From positions 96,345 through 160,344 of the forward strand of contig NZ_FYDO01000015.1 of NCBI RefSeq assembly GCF_900187615.1: 64,000 bases of DNA. The letters are read 5' to 3'. The stretch comes from Pseudomonas sp. Irchel s3f7 (GTDB lineage: Bacteria > Pseudomonadota > Gammaproteobacteria > Pseudomonadales > Pseudomonadaceae). Both the position numbers and the translations under genes were made by a program. The notes under the pieces are model-generated. The model made no database searches and was not told the DNA's origin. It saw only the letters and a program-made list of their open reading frames with translations. Position 1 is the first letter of the stretch, and every line of letters begins with the position of its first letter. Below, piece by piece: positions 36,024 through 46,100 of the stretch.

Positions 36024-36518
36024 TTAGCGGCGACGGAACAGCGGCAGCGGTTCGTCGGTAGCAGCCTGATAAGTCACCGAGAAGTCCTTCAAACCTTCGA
36101 GGGCTTCGTACGGGTCTTTATCCGGGCGAATTGCAAAGGCATCGAAACCGCAGCGATGCAGGTAGAACAGCTGATCGCGCAGTACATCACCAATCGCCCG
36201 CAATTCGCCTTTGAAACCGTAACGGTCGCGCAGCAGGCGGGCGTTGGAGTAGTTGCGGCCGTCGGTGAAGGCCGGGAAGTTCAGGGCGATGACCTGGAAC
36301 TGCGCCACGTCTTCACTGATTTCCTCGGCTTCTTCATCGGCATCCAGCCAGATGCCCAAGCCGCCGTCGCGGGCCAGGAGCATGCGGCTGTGTTCGCGCC
36401 ACAGCTGCAACGGGACAATGTAGTCGTCGCAGTTGGTGATCTCGTCGATGTTGAAATCCTTCGGCAGCAAGTGCCAGGTTTCGTCGACGACTTCGTTGTT
36501 CTTAATGATTCGCTGCAT
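36024..36518 (-). CDS. DUF934 protein, CysI partner
   Basis: A 164-residue protein from ATG 36518 (MQRIIKNNEVVDETWHLLPK). The DUF934 signature is visible: GIWLDADEEAEEISEDVAQFQVIALNFPAFTDGRNYSNARLLRDRYGFKGELRAIGDVLRDQLFYLHRCGFDAF. It is found next to sulfite reductase in many proteobacteria and is thought to help sulfite reduction. It overlaps the end of cysI by 17 bp in another frame, so it is translationally coupled. A terminator follows it. Confidence 0.88.
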   Translation of the reverse strand: MQRIIKNNEVVDETWHLLPKDFNIDEITNCDDYIVPLQLWREHSRMLLARDGGLGIWLDADEEAEEISEDVAQFQVIALNFPAFTDGRNYSNARLLRDRYGFKGELRAIGDVLRDQLFYLHRCGFDAFAIRPDKDPYEALEGLKDFSVTYQAATDEPLPLFRRR

Positions 36519-38160
36519 AGACGCGTTCCTTGAAGAGGTCGATGCCAATACGCTGGTAGGTGTCGATGAAACGCTCGTCTTCGGTACGTTGTTCGATGTA
36601 CACGTCGATGAGTTTTTCGATCACGTCAGGCATGGCTTCCTGGGCAAAGGACGGGCCGAGGATCTTGCCCAGGCTGGCGTCACGGCTGGCGCTGCCGCCG
36701 AGGGACACCTGGTAGAACTCTTCGCCTTTCTTGTCCACCCCGAGGATGCCGATGTGGCCGACGTGGTGGTGACCACAGGCGTTCATGCAACCGGAGATGT
36801 TCAGGTCCAGCTCACCGATGTCGAACAGGTAATCCAGGTCATCGAAACGACGCTGGATCGATTCGGCGATCGGGATCGACTTGGCGTTCGCCAGGGAGCA
36901 GAAGTCACCGCCCGGGCAGCAGATGATGTCGGTCAGCAGGCCGATGTTCGGCGTGGCGAAACCTTGCTCGCGCAACTCGCCCCACAGGGTGAACAGCTTG
37001 TCCTGCTCGACGTCGGCCAGAATGATGTTCTGCTCGTGGGACGTGCGCAGCTGACCATAGCTGTAACGGTCGGCCAGATCGGCCACGGCGTCGAGCTGTT
37101 TGTCGGTGATGTCGCCCGGTGCAACGCCGGTCGGCTTCAGGGACAGGGTCACGGCGACATAGCCCGGCTTCTTGTGGGCCAGGGTGTTGCGCACGCGCCA
37201 GCGGGCGAAGCCCGGGTGCTGTTGGTCGAGCTCGGCCAGGGCGGCGGACTGGTTGTCCAACGCCTTGTAGTCCGGGTCGACGAAGTGTTTGGCGACACGC
37301 TGCACTTCGGCTTCGGTCAATGTGGTCTGGCCACCGCGAAGGTGCTCCATTTCCGCGTCGACTTTTTGCGCGAAGACTTCAGGCGTCAGCGCTTTCACCA
37401 GGATCTTGATCCGCGCCTTGTACTTGTTGTCACGACGGCCATAGCGGTTGTAGACCCGCAGGATGGCGTCGAGGTAGCTCAACAGGTCTTGCCACGGCAG
37501 GAACTCATTGATGAACGCGCCTACCACCGGTGTACGGCCCAGGCCACCGCCGACCAGCACACGGAAGCCCAGTTCGCCAGCGGCGTTGTGCACCGGCTCA
37601 AGGCCGATGTCGTGGACTTCAATGGCGGCACGGTCGGAGGTCGACCCGTTGACGGCGATCTTGAACTTGCGCGGCAGGTAAGCGAATTCCGGGTGGAACG
37701 TGGTCCACTGGCGGACGATCTCGCACCATGGGCGCGGATCGATCAGCTCGTCGGCGGCGACACCGGCGAACTGGTCGGTGGTGACGTTGCGCAGGCAGTT
37801 GCCGCTGGTCTGGATCGCGTGCATCTGCACGGTCGCCAGTTCAGCGAGAATGTCCGGAATGTCTTCCACGGCAGGCCAGTTGAACTGCACGTTCTGCCGG
37901 GTACTGATGTGGGCGTAGCCCTTGTCGTAGTCGCGGGCGATCCTGGCCATCATTCGCATCTGGCGCGAAGTCAGTTGGCCATAAGGCACGGCGACCCGCA
38001 ACATCGGGGCGAAACGCTGGATATAGAGGCCATTTTGCAGGCGCAGCGGGCGGAACTCTTCTTCGCTCAGCTCCCCTGCCAGATAGCGTCGGGTCTGATC
38101 ACGGAACTGCTTGACGCGGTCCTCGATGATCCGCTGATCGTAATCGTCGTATACGTACAT
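36502..38160 (-). CDS. cysI: Nitrite/sulfite reductase hemoprotein (CysI)
   Basis: A 552-residue protein starting at MYVYDDYDQRIIEDRVKQFRDQTRRYLAG; a longer frame to 38262 is not coding. The siroheme/4Fe-4S ligands are in the two motifs CCPGGDFCSLANAKS (about residue 420) and SGCMNACGHHHVGHIG. The two ferredoxin-like half-repeats with YIQRFAPMLRVAVPYG and NVQFNWPAVEDIPDI are present. It makes sulfide from sulfite for cysteine synthesis, using an electron donor that is not in the window (no flavoprotein cysJ here). It is the first gene of an operon with the DUF934 partner. Confidence 0.93.
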   Translation of the reverse strand: MYVYDDYDQRIIEDRVKQFRDQTRRYLAGELSEEEFRPLRLQNGLYIQRFAPMLRVAVPYGQLTSRQMRMMARIARDYDKGYAHISTRQNVQFNWPAVEDIPDILAELATVQMHAIQTSGNCLRNVTTDQFAGVAADELIDPRPWCEIVRQWTTFHPEFAYLPRKFKIAVNGSTSDRAAIEVHDIGLEPVHNAAGELGFRVLVGGGLGRTPVVGAFINEFLPWQDLLSYLDAILRVYNRYGRRDNKYKARIKILVKALTPEVFAQKVDAEMEHLRGGQTTLTEAEVQRVAKHFVDPDYKALDNQSAALAELDQQHPGFARWRVRNTLAHKKPGYVAVTLSLKPTGVAPGDITDKQLDAVADLADRYSYGQLRTSHEQNIILADVEQDKLFTLWGELREQGFATPNIGLLTDIICCPGGDFCSLANAKSIPIAESIQRRFDDLDYLFDIGELDLNISGCMNACGHHHVGHIGILGVDKKGEEFYQVSLGGSASRDASLGKILGPSFAQEAMPDVIEKLIDVYIEQRTEDERFIDTYQRIGIDLFKERVYAANH

Positions 38161-38453
38161 ATAAGTCCTGTTCTCAGGCTTGGGTCGCTCGGATACAGCT
38201 GCGTTTTTGTGCTTGCCGGAGTCCGATAAAACCTCTGCAATTCTGCGCGCACGGCCGCGCACTCCCTACGGAGCCGGGGCAAGATACCAGTTTGCAGTTA
38301 TGCGTAAAAGTGATGTTTGAGCATATGTAAAGAACCAAATCGCCTAATGAGAACCGTTGTTGCAAAGACCCTGTTTGTGGCGCGGGCAATCGTCGTCTTT
38401 ACTGTGATCGAGTCTTTATGCAATCACCGATAAAACCGACAAGAGGCGATGCA
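38161..38453. promoter_or_regulatory. Promoter region between cysI and a small membrane protein
   Basis: About 290 bp. It holds promoters for the divergent cysI (minus) and the 37-residue protein (plus). A GC-rich stretch near 38240-38280 and an AT-rich stretch near 38290-38350 are seen; I could not identify a CysB site. Confidence 0.4.
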
Positions 38454-38567
38454 ATGAGCAACCCAACCAAAGCACAGAAAAGCGATAGCTCGGTCGATGC
38501 CTGGGCGATTTTGTTTTTGATCATTCTGGTCGTGGGGACGGCGGTTTTCTGGGTCAGTCACCAGTAG
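38454..38567 (+). CDS. Small single-pass membrane protein (37 residues)
   Basis: ATG 38454 to TAG 38567 encodes MSNPTKAQKSDSSVDAWAIL followed by FLIILVVGTAVFWVSHQ. The last two thirds form one membrane segment with a short charged N-terminal tail and a His/Gln C-terminus. AGAGG lies about 8 bases before the ATG. The size, strong ribosome site and clean hydrophobic pattern suggest a real small protein. I do not know its name or role. It is divergent from cysI. Confidence 0.65.
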   Translation: MSNPTKAQKSDSSVDAWAILFLIILVVGTAVFWVSHQ

Positions 38568-38684
38568 GCGACCCAATCCGGGCCTTGTTCTGACGGTTGT
38601 CAGACAAAAACCGGAAAAGGCGGCGTTGTACCGGAGATTCGCTGGCTATAATGCGCGGCGAATTTCCGGGGGTTGCGTCGACAC

Positions 38685-39770
38685 ATGTTGAAGGTTCTGA
38701 GGGGCGTATTGCTGGCGTTGGGTCTGATCGGGGGACCTTGCGCGCAAGCGGCGTCGGTGTTGTTCCTGAATCCGGGAACCACTCAAGAAGCGTTCTGGGT
38801 CAGTTATTCGCAGTTCATGCAAGCCGCGGCCAAAGACCTTGGGATGGATTTGCGCATCCAGTATGCCGACCGCGTTCCTGAAAACATCATCAAGCAGGCC
38901 CGTGAAGCGCTCCAGGGACACAACCGTCCCGACTACCTGGTGTTCGTCAACGAGCAATCTGTGGCGCCCGAAGTCCTGCGTCTGGCGCAAGGCAGCGGCG
39001 TAAAGCTGTTTCTGGTCAACAACGCCCTGTCAGCAGATCAGGTGAACCTGCTCAGTGCGCAACCGGACAAATACCCTGATTGGGTGGGAAGCCTGGTGCC
39101 CAATGACGAGGAGGGCGGCTATCTGATGCTCAAGGAGCTGATCCGCCAACATCCTCCGGTGCCCCCTGGACAGACAATCGAGCTGCTGGCCTTTTCCGGC
39201 TTGAAGATCACCCCGTCCGCACAACGGCGAGAAAAGGGCATGCGCCGGGCGCTGGCCGAGCATCCGCAAGTTCGGCTCCGGCAGTTGGTGTACGGCGGCT
39301 GGACGCGTCAACGCGCCTATGAGCAGGCCAGGCTGTTGTTCAAACGCTATCCCCACACTTCACTCGTTTGGGCGGCCAATGACGAGATGGCATTTGGCGT
39401 CATGCAGGCCTATGTCGAAACCGGGGGCGTTCCCGGTAATGGTGCACTGTTCGGCGCCTTCAATAACTCACCGGCCGCATTGCAGGCGCTGTTGGACAAT
39501 CGCCTGAGCGTGTTGCTGGGTGGGCATTTCAGCCTCGGTGGCTGGGCGTTGGTGCAGTTGCACGACTATGACGAAGGCGTGGGCATCAGCCAGTACGGTG
39601 GTCGGGATCGGCAGATTCCGTTGCTACAATTGATTGATCGCAAGCAAGCCAAGCGATTGCTGGCGATGAGCGTTACGCAGGATTTTGGCGTGGACTTTCA
39701 CAAACTGTCGGCCAAAGGGCGGCCGACGTCCTGGCGCTACCCCTTCACCCTGCAGACCTTGATGCACTGA
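38685..39770 (+). CDS. Periplasmic sugar-type binding protein (Peripla_BP_4/LacI-like)
   Basis: A 361-residue protein from ATG 38685 with a signal peptide (LRGVLLALGLIGGPCAQA|A). The fold is a two-lobe periplasmic sugar-binding protein: VLFLNPGTTQEAFWVSYSQFMQAAAKDLGMDLRI, then PDYLVFVNEQSVAPEVL, and LVWAANDEMAFGVMQAYVETGG (typical ANDxMA of the LacI/periplasmic family). No transporter genes are nearby, so it may act with a sensor or with a distant importer. It resembles the periplasmic partners of sensor kinases and diguanylate cyclases in other pseudomonads (inference). Confidence 0.8.
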   Translation: MLKVLRGVLLALGLIGGPCAQAASVLFLNPGTTQEAFWVSYSQFMQAAAKDLGMDLRIQYADRVPENIIKQAREALQGHNRPDYLVFVNEQSVAPEVLRLAQGSGVKLFLVNNALSADQVNLLSAQPDKYPDWVGSLVPNDEEGGYLMLKELIRQHPPVPPGQTIELLAFSGLKITPSAQRREKGMRRALAEHPQVRLRQLVYGGWTRQRAYEQARLLFKRYPHTSLVWAANDEMAFGVMQAYVETGGVPGNGALFGAFNNSPAALQALLDNRLSVLLGGHFSLGGWALVQLHDYDEGVGISQYGGRDRQIPLLQLIDRKQAKRLLAMSVTQDFGVDFHKLSAKGRPTSWRYPFTLQTLMH

Positions 39771-39776
39771 GCCGGA

Positions 39777-39995
39777 TCAGACACCTGCCAGGTGCAGCAC
39801 CAGCTTCACGATGCCGAACAGCGTCAACGCGAACACCGCCGTGAACACTATCCCCAACACCACAAAATGACTGGGTTTGCCGTGGGTGAAATCCCGGGCA
39901 CGGTTTTTCCCGCTTTGTACCCCGAACGCCGCCGCCACGACGCTGTGCAGCATTTGCCAGAAGGTCGGCGGCTTGTTGTCGGCCGGATCGTCCAT
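39777..39995 (-). CDS. DUF2970 small membrane protein
   Basis: A 72-residue protein from ATG 39995 (MDDPADNKPPTFWQMLHSVVAAAFGVQSGKNRARDF), with one C-terminal membrane helix (FVVLGIVFTAVFALTLFGIVKLVLHLAGV). The N-terminal FWQMLHSVVAAAFGVQS...RDF pattern is the DUF2970 signature. Function unknown. It ends convergently with the binding-protein gene. Confidence 0.85.
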   Translation of the reverse strand: MDDPADNKPPTFWQMLHSVVAAAFGVQSGKNRARDFTHGKPSHFVVLGIVFTAVFALTLFGIVKLVLHLAGV

Positions 39996-40168
39996 AAATT
40001 CCTCGCCTGAAAATAGCTCACCCAAGCATAGTCAATCCGGCGGTTCGCGCCTTGGTTCGCCTGCAATTGAAACTGTCGACATCAGTTGTTGCCATCGCGA
40101 TAACTATGTACCGCAGGGAAACAGTCCTGAACTGGTGTCCTGATGCTCCATTTATCAGGAGCGAGCCC

Positions 40169-43100
40169 ATGTCCACGTCCCCCCCGACTTCGTCGACCGA
40201 GGCGAATCAAAAAACACCATTGCATAAAACGTCGGCTGCCGGAAAAAGCAGCATCCACGCTGCGTTTCTTGAGCAAACGTCTCCCGACTGGCTGATCAAT
40301 GCGACACCCGCAAGGCGGGCAGAGCTGAAAGCAGCCTCCGCTCACCTGCCGCACTGGTATCAGGAGGCGTCGGTTGAACAAAAACAAATTCTGCAGGAAA
40401 GCTTCGCTGCCCGCTTCAAGGCACAAACCCGTCTGGATAAAACCATGTCGGCACTGCTTGACGTTGAAATATTCGCTGCCCGGCTGTTGGTGAAAGCGCT
40501 GAAGGAGCAGTTCGCAGTTGAGGTCGATGTCAACAAAACGCTGGTATGCCTGAAGCGGCCGCTCGAAATCAGCGTACTTGAAATAGAGGTCGCAACATTC
40601 GACGTGTTGAAGCTCTCTTTGCTGCAGGCGGCGCTCCATAACTTCGAGGCGTCGGAGTGCGAGCACGGGGCTTTTCACGAGGAGTCGAGTTTTATCGTAG
40701 AAACAACAACTCCGGACACCTTTCAAGTGGTCGATCTCAACATCACGATCAGGCAGTTCCTGTCCCTGTGTCGCACGTTGGATATCGGCGTGCAATATCA
40801 GGTCTATGTAAAGGCGTTCTTCCATCCTTCGGATGCCGATAAGGAAGCGACGCTCCGCCAGCAGTTTATTGCCAGTCAGAAGGCAGCACTTTTGTCCGCG
40901 GCCGCGGTGGCGTTGTTGAGGGTGGACATCGAACCAAATGATTACGAGATGATCCGTTCGCTCGTCGACGGCGAGATGGACCTTCGACTGGGCGGCAAGC
41001 AGGTATGGTTTTGTGATTTAGCCCTGATGAAGCGCAGGATGATTGGCTGCGCAGTGTTCCTTATCTCTGAAAAGTACCGCTACGGCACCGACGTCATTAT
41101 TTATATTCCTGACGATCCTGTGCACCCGCTCAAGCGTTACCCGTTGAAGCAGATGAAAGCAGAACTCGAACGACGGTTCACTGCCCGGGATGCACAACCG
41201 CCCAAAGACGATGGCCCGACAAAATATCAGCGATTTTTCAGCCAGTTCGTAGCGTATTCCGATCGACCGTATTACGTCAGCCAGTTCACCAAAGTGGCTG
41301 CAGATTCTCCCACCGATTTCGTGCACTCCACCGGGTTTACGATTCTTCGCAATCTTCCGCCACTCTCGCCCTTCTTGTTCATGAACGAGCTTCCTCCCGA
41401 GCGTCAGGTCAAGCGAGTGAGGGTTGAAAATCCCTATCTCGACCCTTCATGCCGGGTGCGCAAAGGTGACGGTTTGTGGTCTCTGAATACGGACTTCTGG
41501 ACTTACCTCTTCGAACAGCACCGCGATAGGGTTATCGCCGACGCCCGTAGTCAGGCTGTCCCCACCGATGACGTCGATGCCAGAGTGCGGGCAGAAAGAC
41601 TCAACCACTTGCTGGAAATCGGCATGCTGGGATTGAACCTAGTCTCAATGTTCGTGCCCGTACTCGGTGAGGTCATGATGATGGTGATGGTCGACCAACT
41701 CCTGTATGAGACGTTTGAAGGTGTGATCGAGTGGAGTGAAGGGGACCGCACCGCCGCCAAGGCGCATCTGATCGATGTCGCGGAAAACCTCGCATTCATT
41801 GCCGTCATGGCCGGTGCCGGTAAAGGACTGGCCAGACTGACTGCCGTGGCGCCGGAGCCTGTGGTCGAGGGGCTGGAGCAAATTCAGGGGGGCGATGGCA
41901 AAAAACGTCTATGGAAACCAGACTTGAGTGCCTATGAGCAACAGATTGTGCTCGATGGCAACGCGGGTCCGGATGCATTGGGGCAGTATTCGCTCAACGG
42001 TAAAAGCTACATTCGGCAGGCGGGCAAGGTTTATGAAACGAGGTTTGATCCATCGCTGAAAAAGTGGCGTATCAAACATCCGGCCGACACCAGCCTTTGG
42101 CAACCGATACTCGAGCACAACGGCCACGGCGCCTGGCGTCATACGCTGGAGCGCCCGCTCGAGTGGGATCGTCTGACACTGTTGCGGCGCATTGGTCACA
42201 CGACAGAATGCTTTGCCGACAAGCAGTTGCTCAAGATCGCGCAGGCCAATGGCATCGGCGACGATGCCCTGCGCAAGATGCACATGGACCATCTTCCTCC
42301 ACCTCCCGATTTGATGGATGCATTGAGCTTGCCCGATCCCGATCCGCAGGTGATCGGTTTGGAGCAAGGCCCGGTCGCGATGCTGCGCCGTGTTTGTCCG
42401 GGGCTCGGTGAGACCGCTGCAAAGCGGGTGTTGATCGACGCCGATGCCGAAGAGCTCACGCGGTTTCAAACCACCCGACGAGTGCCACTGAGAATGTTGG
42501 AAGAGGCGCGCTGGTATGCGCAGCAAGGACGGGTGAGCCGCGCCTTTGTCGATCTGAATCTCGGGGAAATAATCACTGCGGACAGTCAGTCGCTGGCATT
42601 GCATTCGCTGGCAAAATTACCGGGCTGGTCCAATGACGTACGACTGGAAATCCGCGAGGGCCACGTCGACGGTCCACTGATCGATGGCATCGGCGGGGAA
42701 ACAGCTGTAACCCGTAAATATCTGGTGAAAAACGGCCCGGGCTTCCAGGCTTTTGACGAGCGGGGTGAGGCACTCAACAGCGTGCCGCGGGACGGCAACA
42801 ACTTCTTCGCCTCGATCATGCACGCCTTGCCCGATGAGGCTCGGCAGGCTTTAGGCGTCCCGCATACGTGGCAAAGCGGTGATTTGCAAAAGGCAATGAC
42901 CGATTGCGCCAGTGAGCACCGCGCGGAGTTGGCACAACGGCTGGAACAGCGAAAGGGCAACCCTCGCAGGTTCAAGCCGCCCGTGCGTGTGAGGGAGCGT
43001 GTCATGGGCTACTACGCCAGCGGACGTGGGCAAGGCGTGAATCCTTCACTGGTTTCGCGGGTCCAGGTTATCTATCCAGCGCTCACTGACGCCCAGGCCA

Positions 43101-46100
43101 ATGGATTTATCCTGGAGCAACTGCGGGCAGGAAAAACCGACCCGCAGATTTATGGTCTGCTGCAGGCGCGTTTGCGTGAATGGGAATTGCTGGAGTCGAC
43201 ACTCGACCAATGGGCCGGCGTAGCGTCGCCGGACACTGCCCTGCAATCAATGCTCGGAGGAAGGTCCTATGTCGCGCGAGCCATCAAACAATCCTGGCGC
43301 AACTCGCCACTGGCCGACTCACAGTTCATGAACAGTGCCCTCGATCTGACCTGTGATGATCCGCTTCCTGCGCTATCGGCAGATTTTTCCCATGTGCGTC
43401 ACCTACAAATTCGCGGGCAATGCATCAATGACAGCAATGCCAATGCGCTTTTGCATAGCTTTCCTGGTTTGACGAGCCTGAGAATAACCGCGACCGACTA
43501 TGAGTTCACCAATGTGCCCGAGGCGCTTGTCAGACTGGAAAATCTCAAAAGCTTGAGTCTGTACTCGGCGTCGCCTTTTGCAGCGGACATGCCGTCGAGG
43601 TTGAACGCACTGACCCGACTGGAGGCGTTGAGTGTCAGTGCGCCAATTTGGGGGCCAGAGGCATGGGACTTCAGTCGTTTGCGTCATCTGCGCCAGCTTC
43701 ATCTCGGGGCTCCCTTGTTAGTGGAATGGCCTGCCGGGATACTTGAGCTGCCAAACCTTGAGCGCCTGAATCTCCGAGAGACCTCAATTCGAGCGCTTCC
43801 CGACGCCATCTATGAGGGGCATGAAAAACTGTGGTCGGGATTGTCGCTGGACTGGTCGAAAATCCCTCGCGAACACTTCAAGCCGGCTTACGAGTATGTC
43901 AAGAACCACCCGGATCACCTTGTCGATGTCGAGGAAATGGTCAGGGGATATTGCAAGGCGCAAGTCAGACGCCTGGCGCAGGGGATGAATGAGCCGGTCG
44001 AGGGTTTGTTCAATCAGTTCGCCGCACAATGGCTGGGAGAACAGGCAAGGTTTCAGGCAGTGGAGGCGTTAAGCGAGGAGTACAGCGTTCTCGACCGAAG
44101 TCTCAAGCGCTGGTCCCATCGTCTGTCTAACGACGGAGCACCCATGCCAACCCATGAGGCGGTGGGACGAAGCATGGCTGACATGTCCATCAGGGCCTGC
44201 TGGCGCAATGGCACATTTAAACGCTATGGCGCAATGGCCGATGCTTCGAGGCTCGATTTGTCAAATATGGGGCTGAGCGAGCTTCCAGATCTGCCGCAGG
44301 GTGTGTTCCCGCATGTAAAAACGCTGGATTTGAGAGGGATGAAAGCGCCTGTGGAGCAAGTCCGCCATTTTGTTCGAGCGTTTAGCGAGGTTGAAAAACT
44401 CGACCTCAGTGCTAACCAATTGACGGACCTGCCTATCGTACCGGGCGACTTTGCAAAACTGACGAATCTGGACCTCTCCAGTAACCAGATCGCGGTAGAC
44501 ACAGCCGTGCAACAACGTTTTGATGGCCTTCAAACGCTTGAATATCTGAACTTGCGCAACAACCCGCTGGACGCGTTGGACGTGTCCGCGATGACGCAGC
44601 TCAAAGCCCTGAGCCTTGAGAGTACGGGGCTGCTCGACTGGCCGATTGGGGTTCAGGACCTGCCGGAATTGACTTGGCTTGATGTGCGCAGCAGCAAAAT
44701 ATCTTCACTGCCCAGCGCGGGCTTGTCCGATGAAATGTTGCTCAAAACCAATCTGGCGAACGCGCCGCTGGATGCGCAAGCCAGGACAGCCCTGAACTTA
44801 GCCCGCCAGCGATTCGAGAATGCCAGGGGATTGCCGCTCGGCACGCTGGAACGCTTCGCTCAAAGGGATGCGCTTCCAGGTTTTCCTCCCGTTTTTCCAC
44901 CGACAGAAAGCGGGCTCACCATCGCACTGGACCTGTTGCCCCTGCCGCAAATACCTGTCGGTGAAGGCGTCGCGAACCTTGCCAAGCGCCTGCAGCGGAT
45001 AAAACCGGCACTTGCGCAAGATGAGGCCTTGCAATGGGTCGAGCAGGCGCGTGCAAGTGCGGCCACTGACGCGCAGATCAGCGACCAGATAGGCGAATGG
45101 GAGCAGTCGTTCGAAACGCTGACACGACAATTGAATGGCTGGCTGTTTACGCGGGAGATCAATGGCCGGCGCTGGAAGATTTCGTCGGCCAATCGCAGGC
45201 TGGCTTCGCTACGAATCCTTGATTGTTGGAGCGAAGGACTGATCGGCGATAGGGGTGTTGTAAACCCTGCGTTGAGTCTCGATGGCTTACAACTGGGCGA
45301 TCTTCCTGAATTGCCTGCGGTGTTCGCCCATGTACAAACGTTGGATTTGACCGGTGCAAGACTCTCTGCGCAAGGCTCCGACGGGTTTCTGAAGGCCTTT
45401 GCCGAACTCAAGGCATTGGCACTCGCTGGCAATGATCTCGAGGCGATGCCTGAAGCGATCAAGAGTATGGCGCGTCTTGAACGGCTTGATCTTTCAGACA
45501 ATCAATTCGATGCCCCCGAGGTTTTGTACGCTTCGCTCAATCGCCTGGAAAACCTGCAATGGTTGAATCTGGGCTACAACAATCTGGGCCATTTCAATGC
45601 TGGCACGCTTGCGCGGTTGGAGACGCTGGATATACGAAACAATCAACTGAGCGAGTGGCCGGAAGGAGTGCTCGATAGCGATCGCCTCAGAGTGCTGAAT
45701 CTGAGTGGCAATGACATCACGACCATTCCTTCGGCCGCCCTGGACGGTACCCATGAGGTGCTGATATCCGGCACAGACTTGAGCGACAACTACAATTTGT
45801 CGCGTGAGAGCCTGGAGGAACTCAGGGATTACTGTGAGACGGGTTCGCACGCTACAGCGTTGGGTTTCTCACGCGCTGAACTCGATGAGATGCTCGAGGT
45901 CATTTCCAATGACGGTGCCAGTGAAACTGAAAGCATGCAGTCCGACGAAGACCTTGCCGACTCGCAGCCCGATGTCGAACAACTGTCGCCATGGCTGGCG
46001 AATGCCTCGAAAGAGGAGATGGCAACGAGAACCGAGACCTGGAATCGACTGCTGGCGGAGCCGGACAATGCCGCTTTCTTCCACCTGCTTGCAGTCTTGC

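Noticed and set aside
36433..38229. A 598-codon open frame on the plus strand
   Set aside because: It is antisense to cysI, whose siroheme motifs are unmistakable; the plus-strand product shows no known fold.
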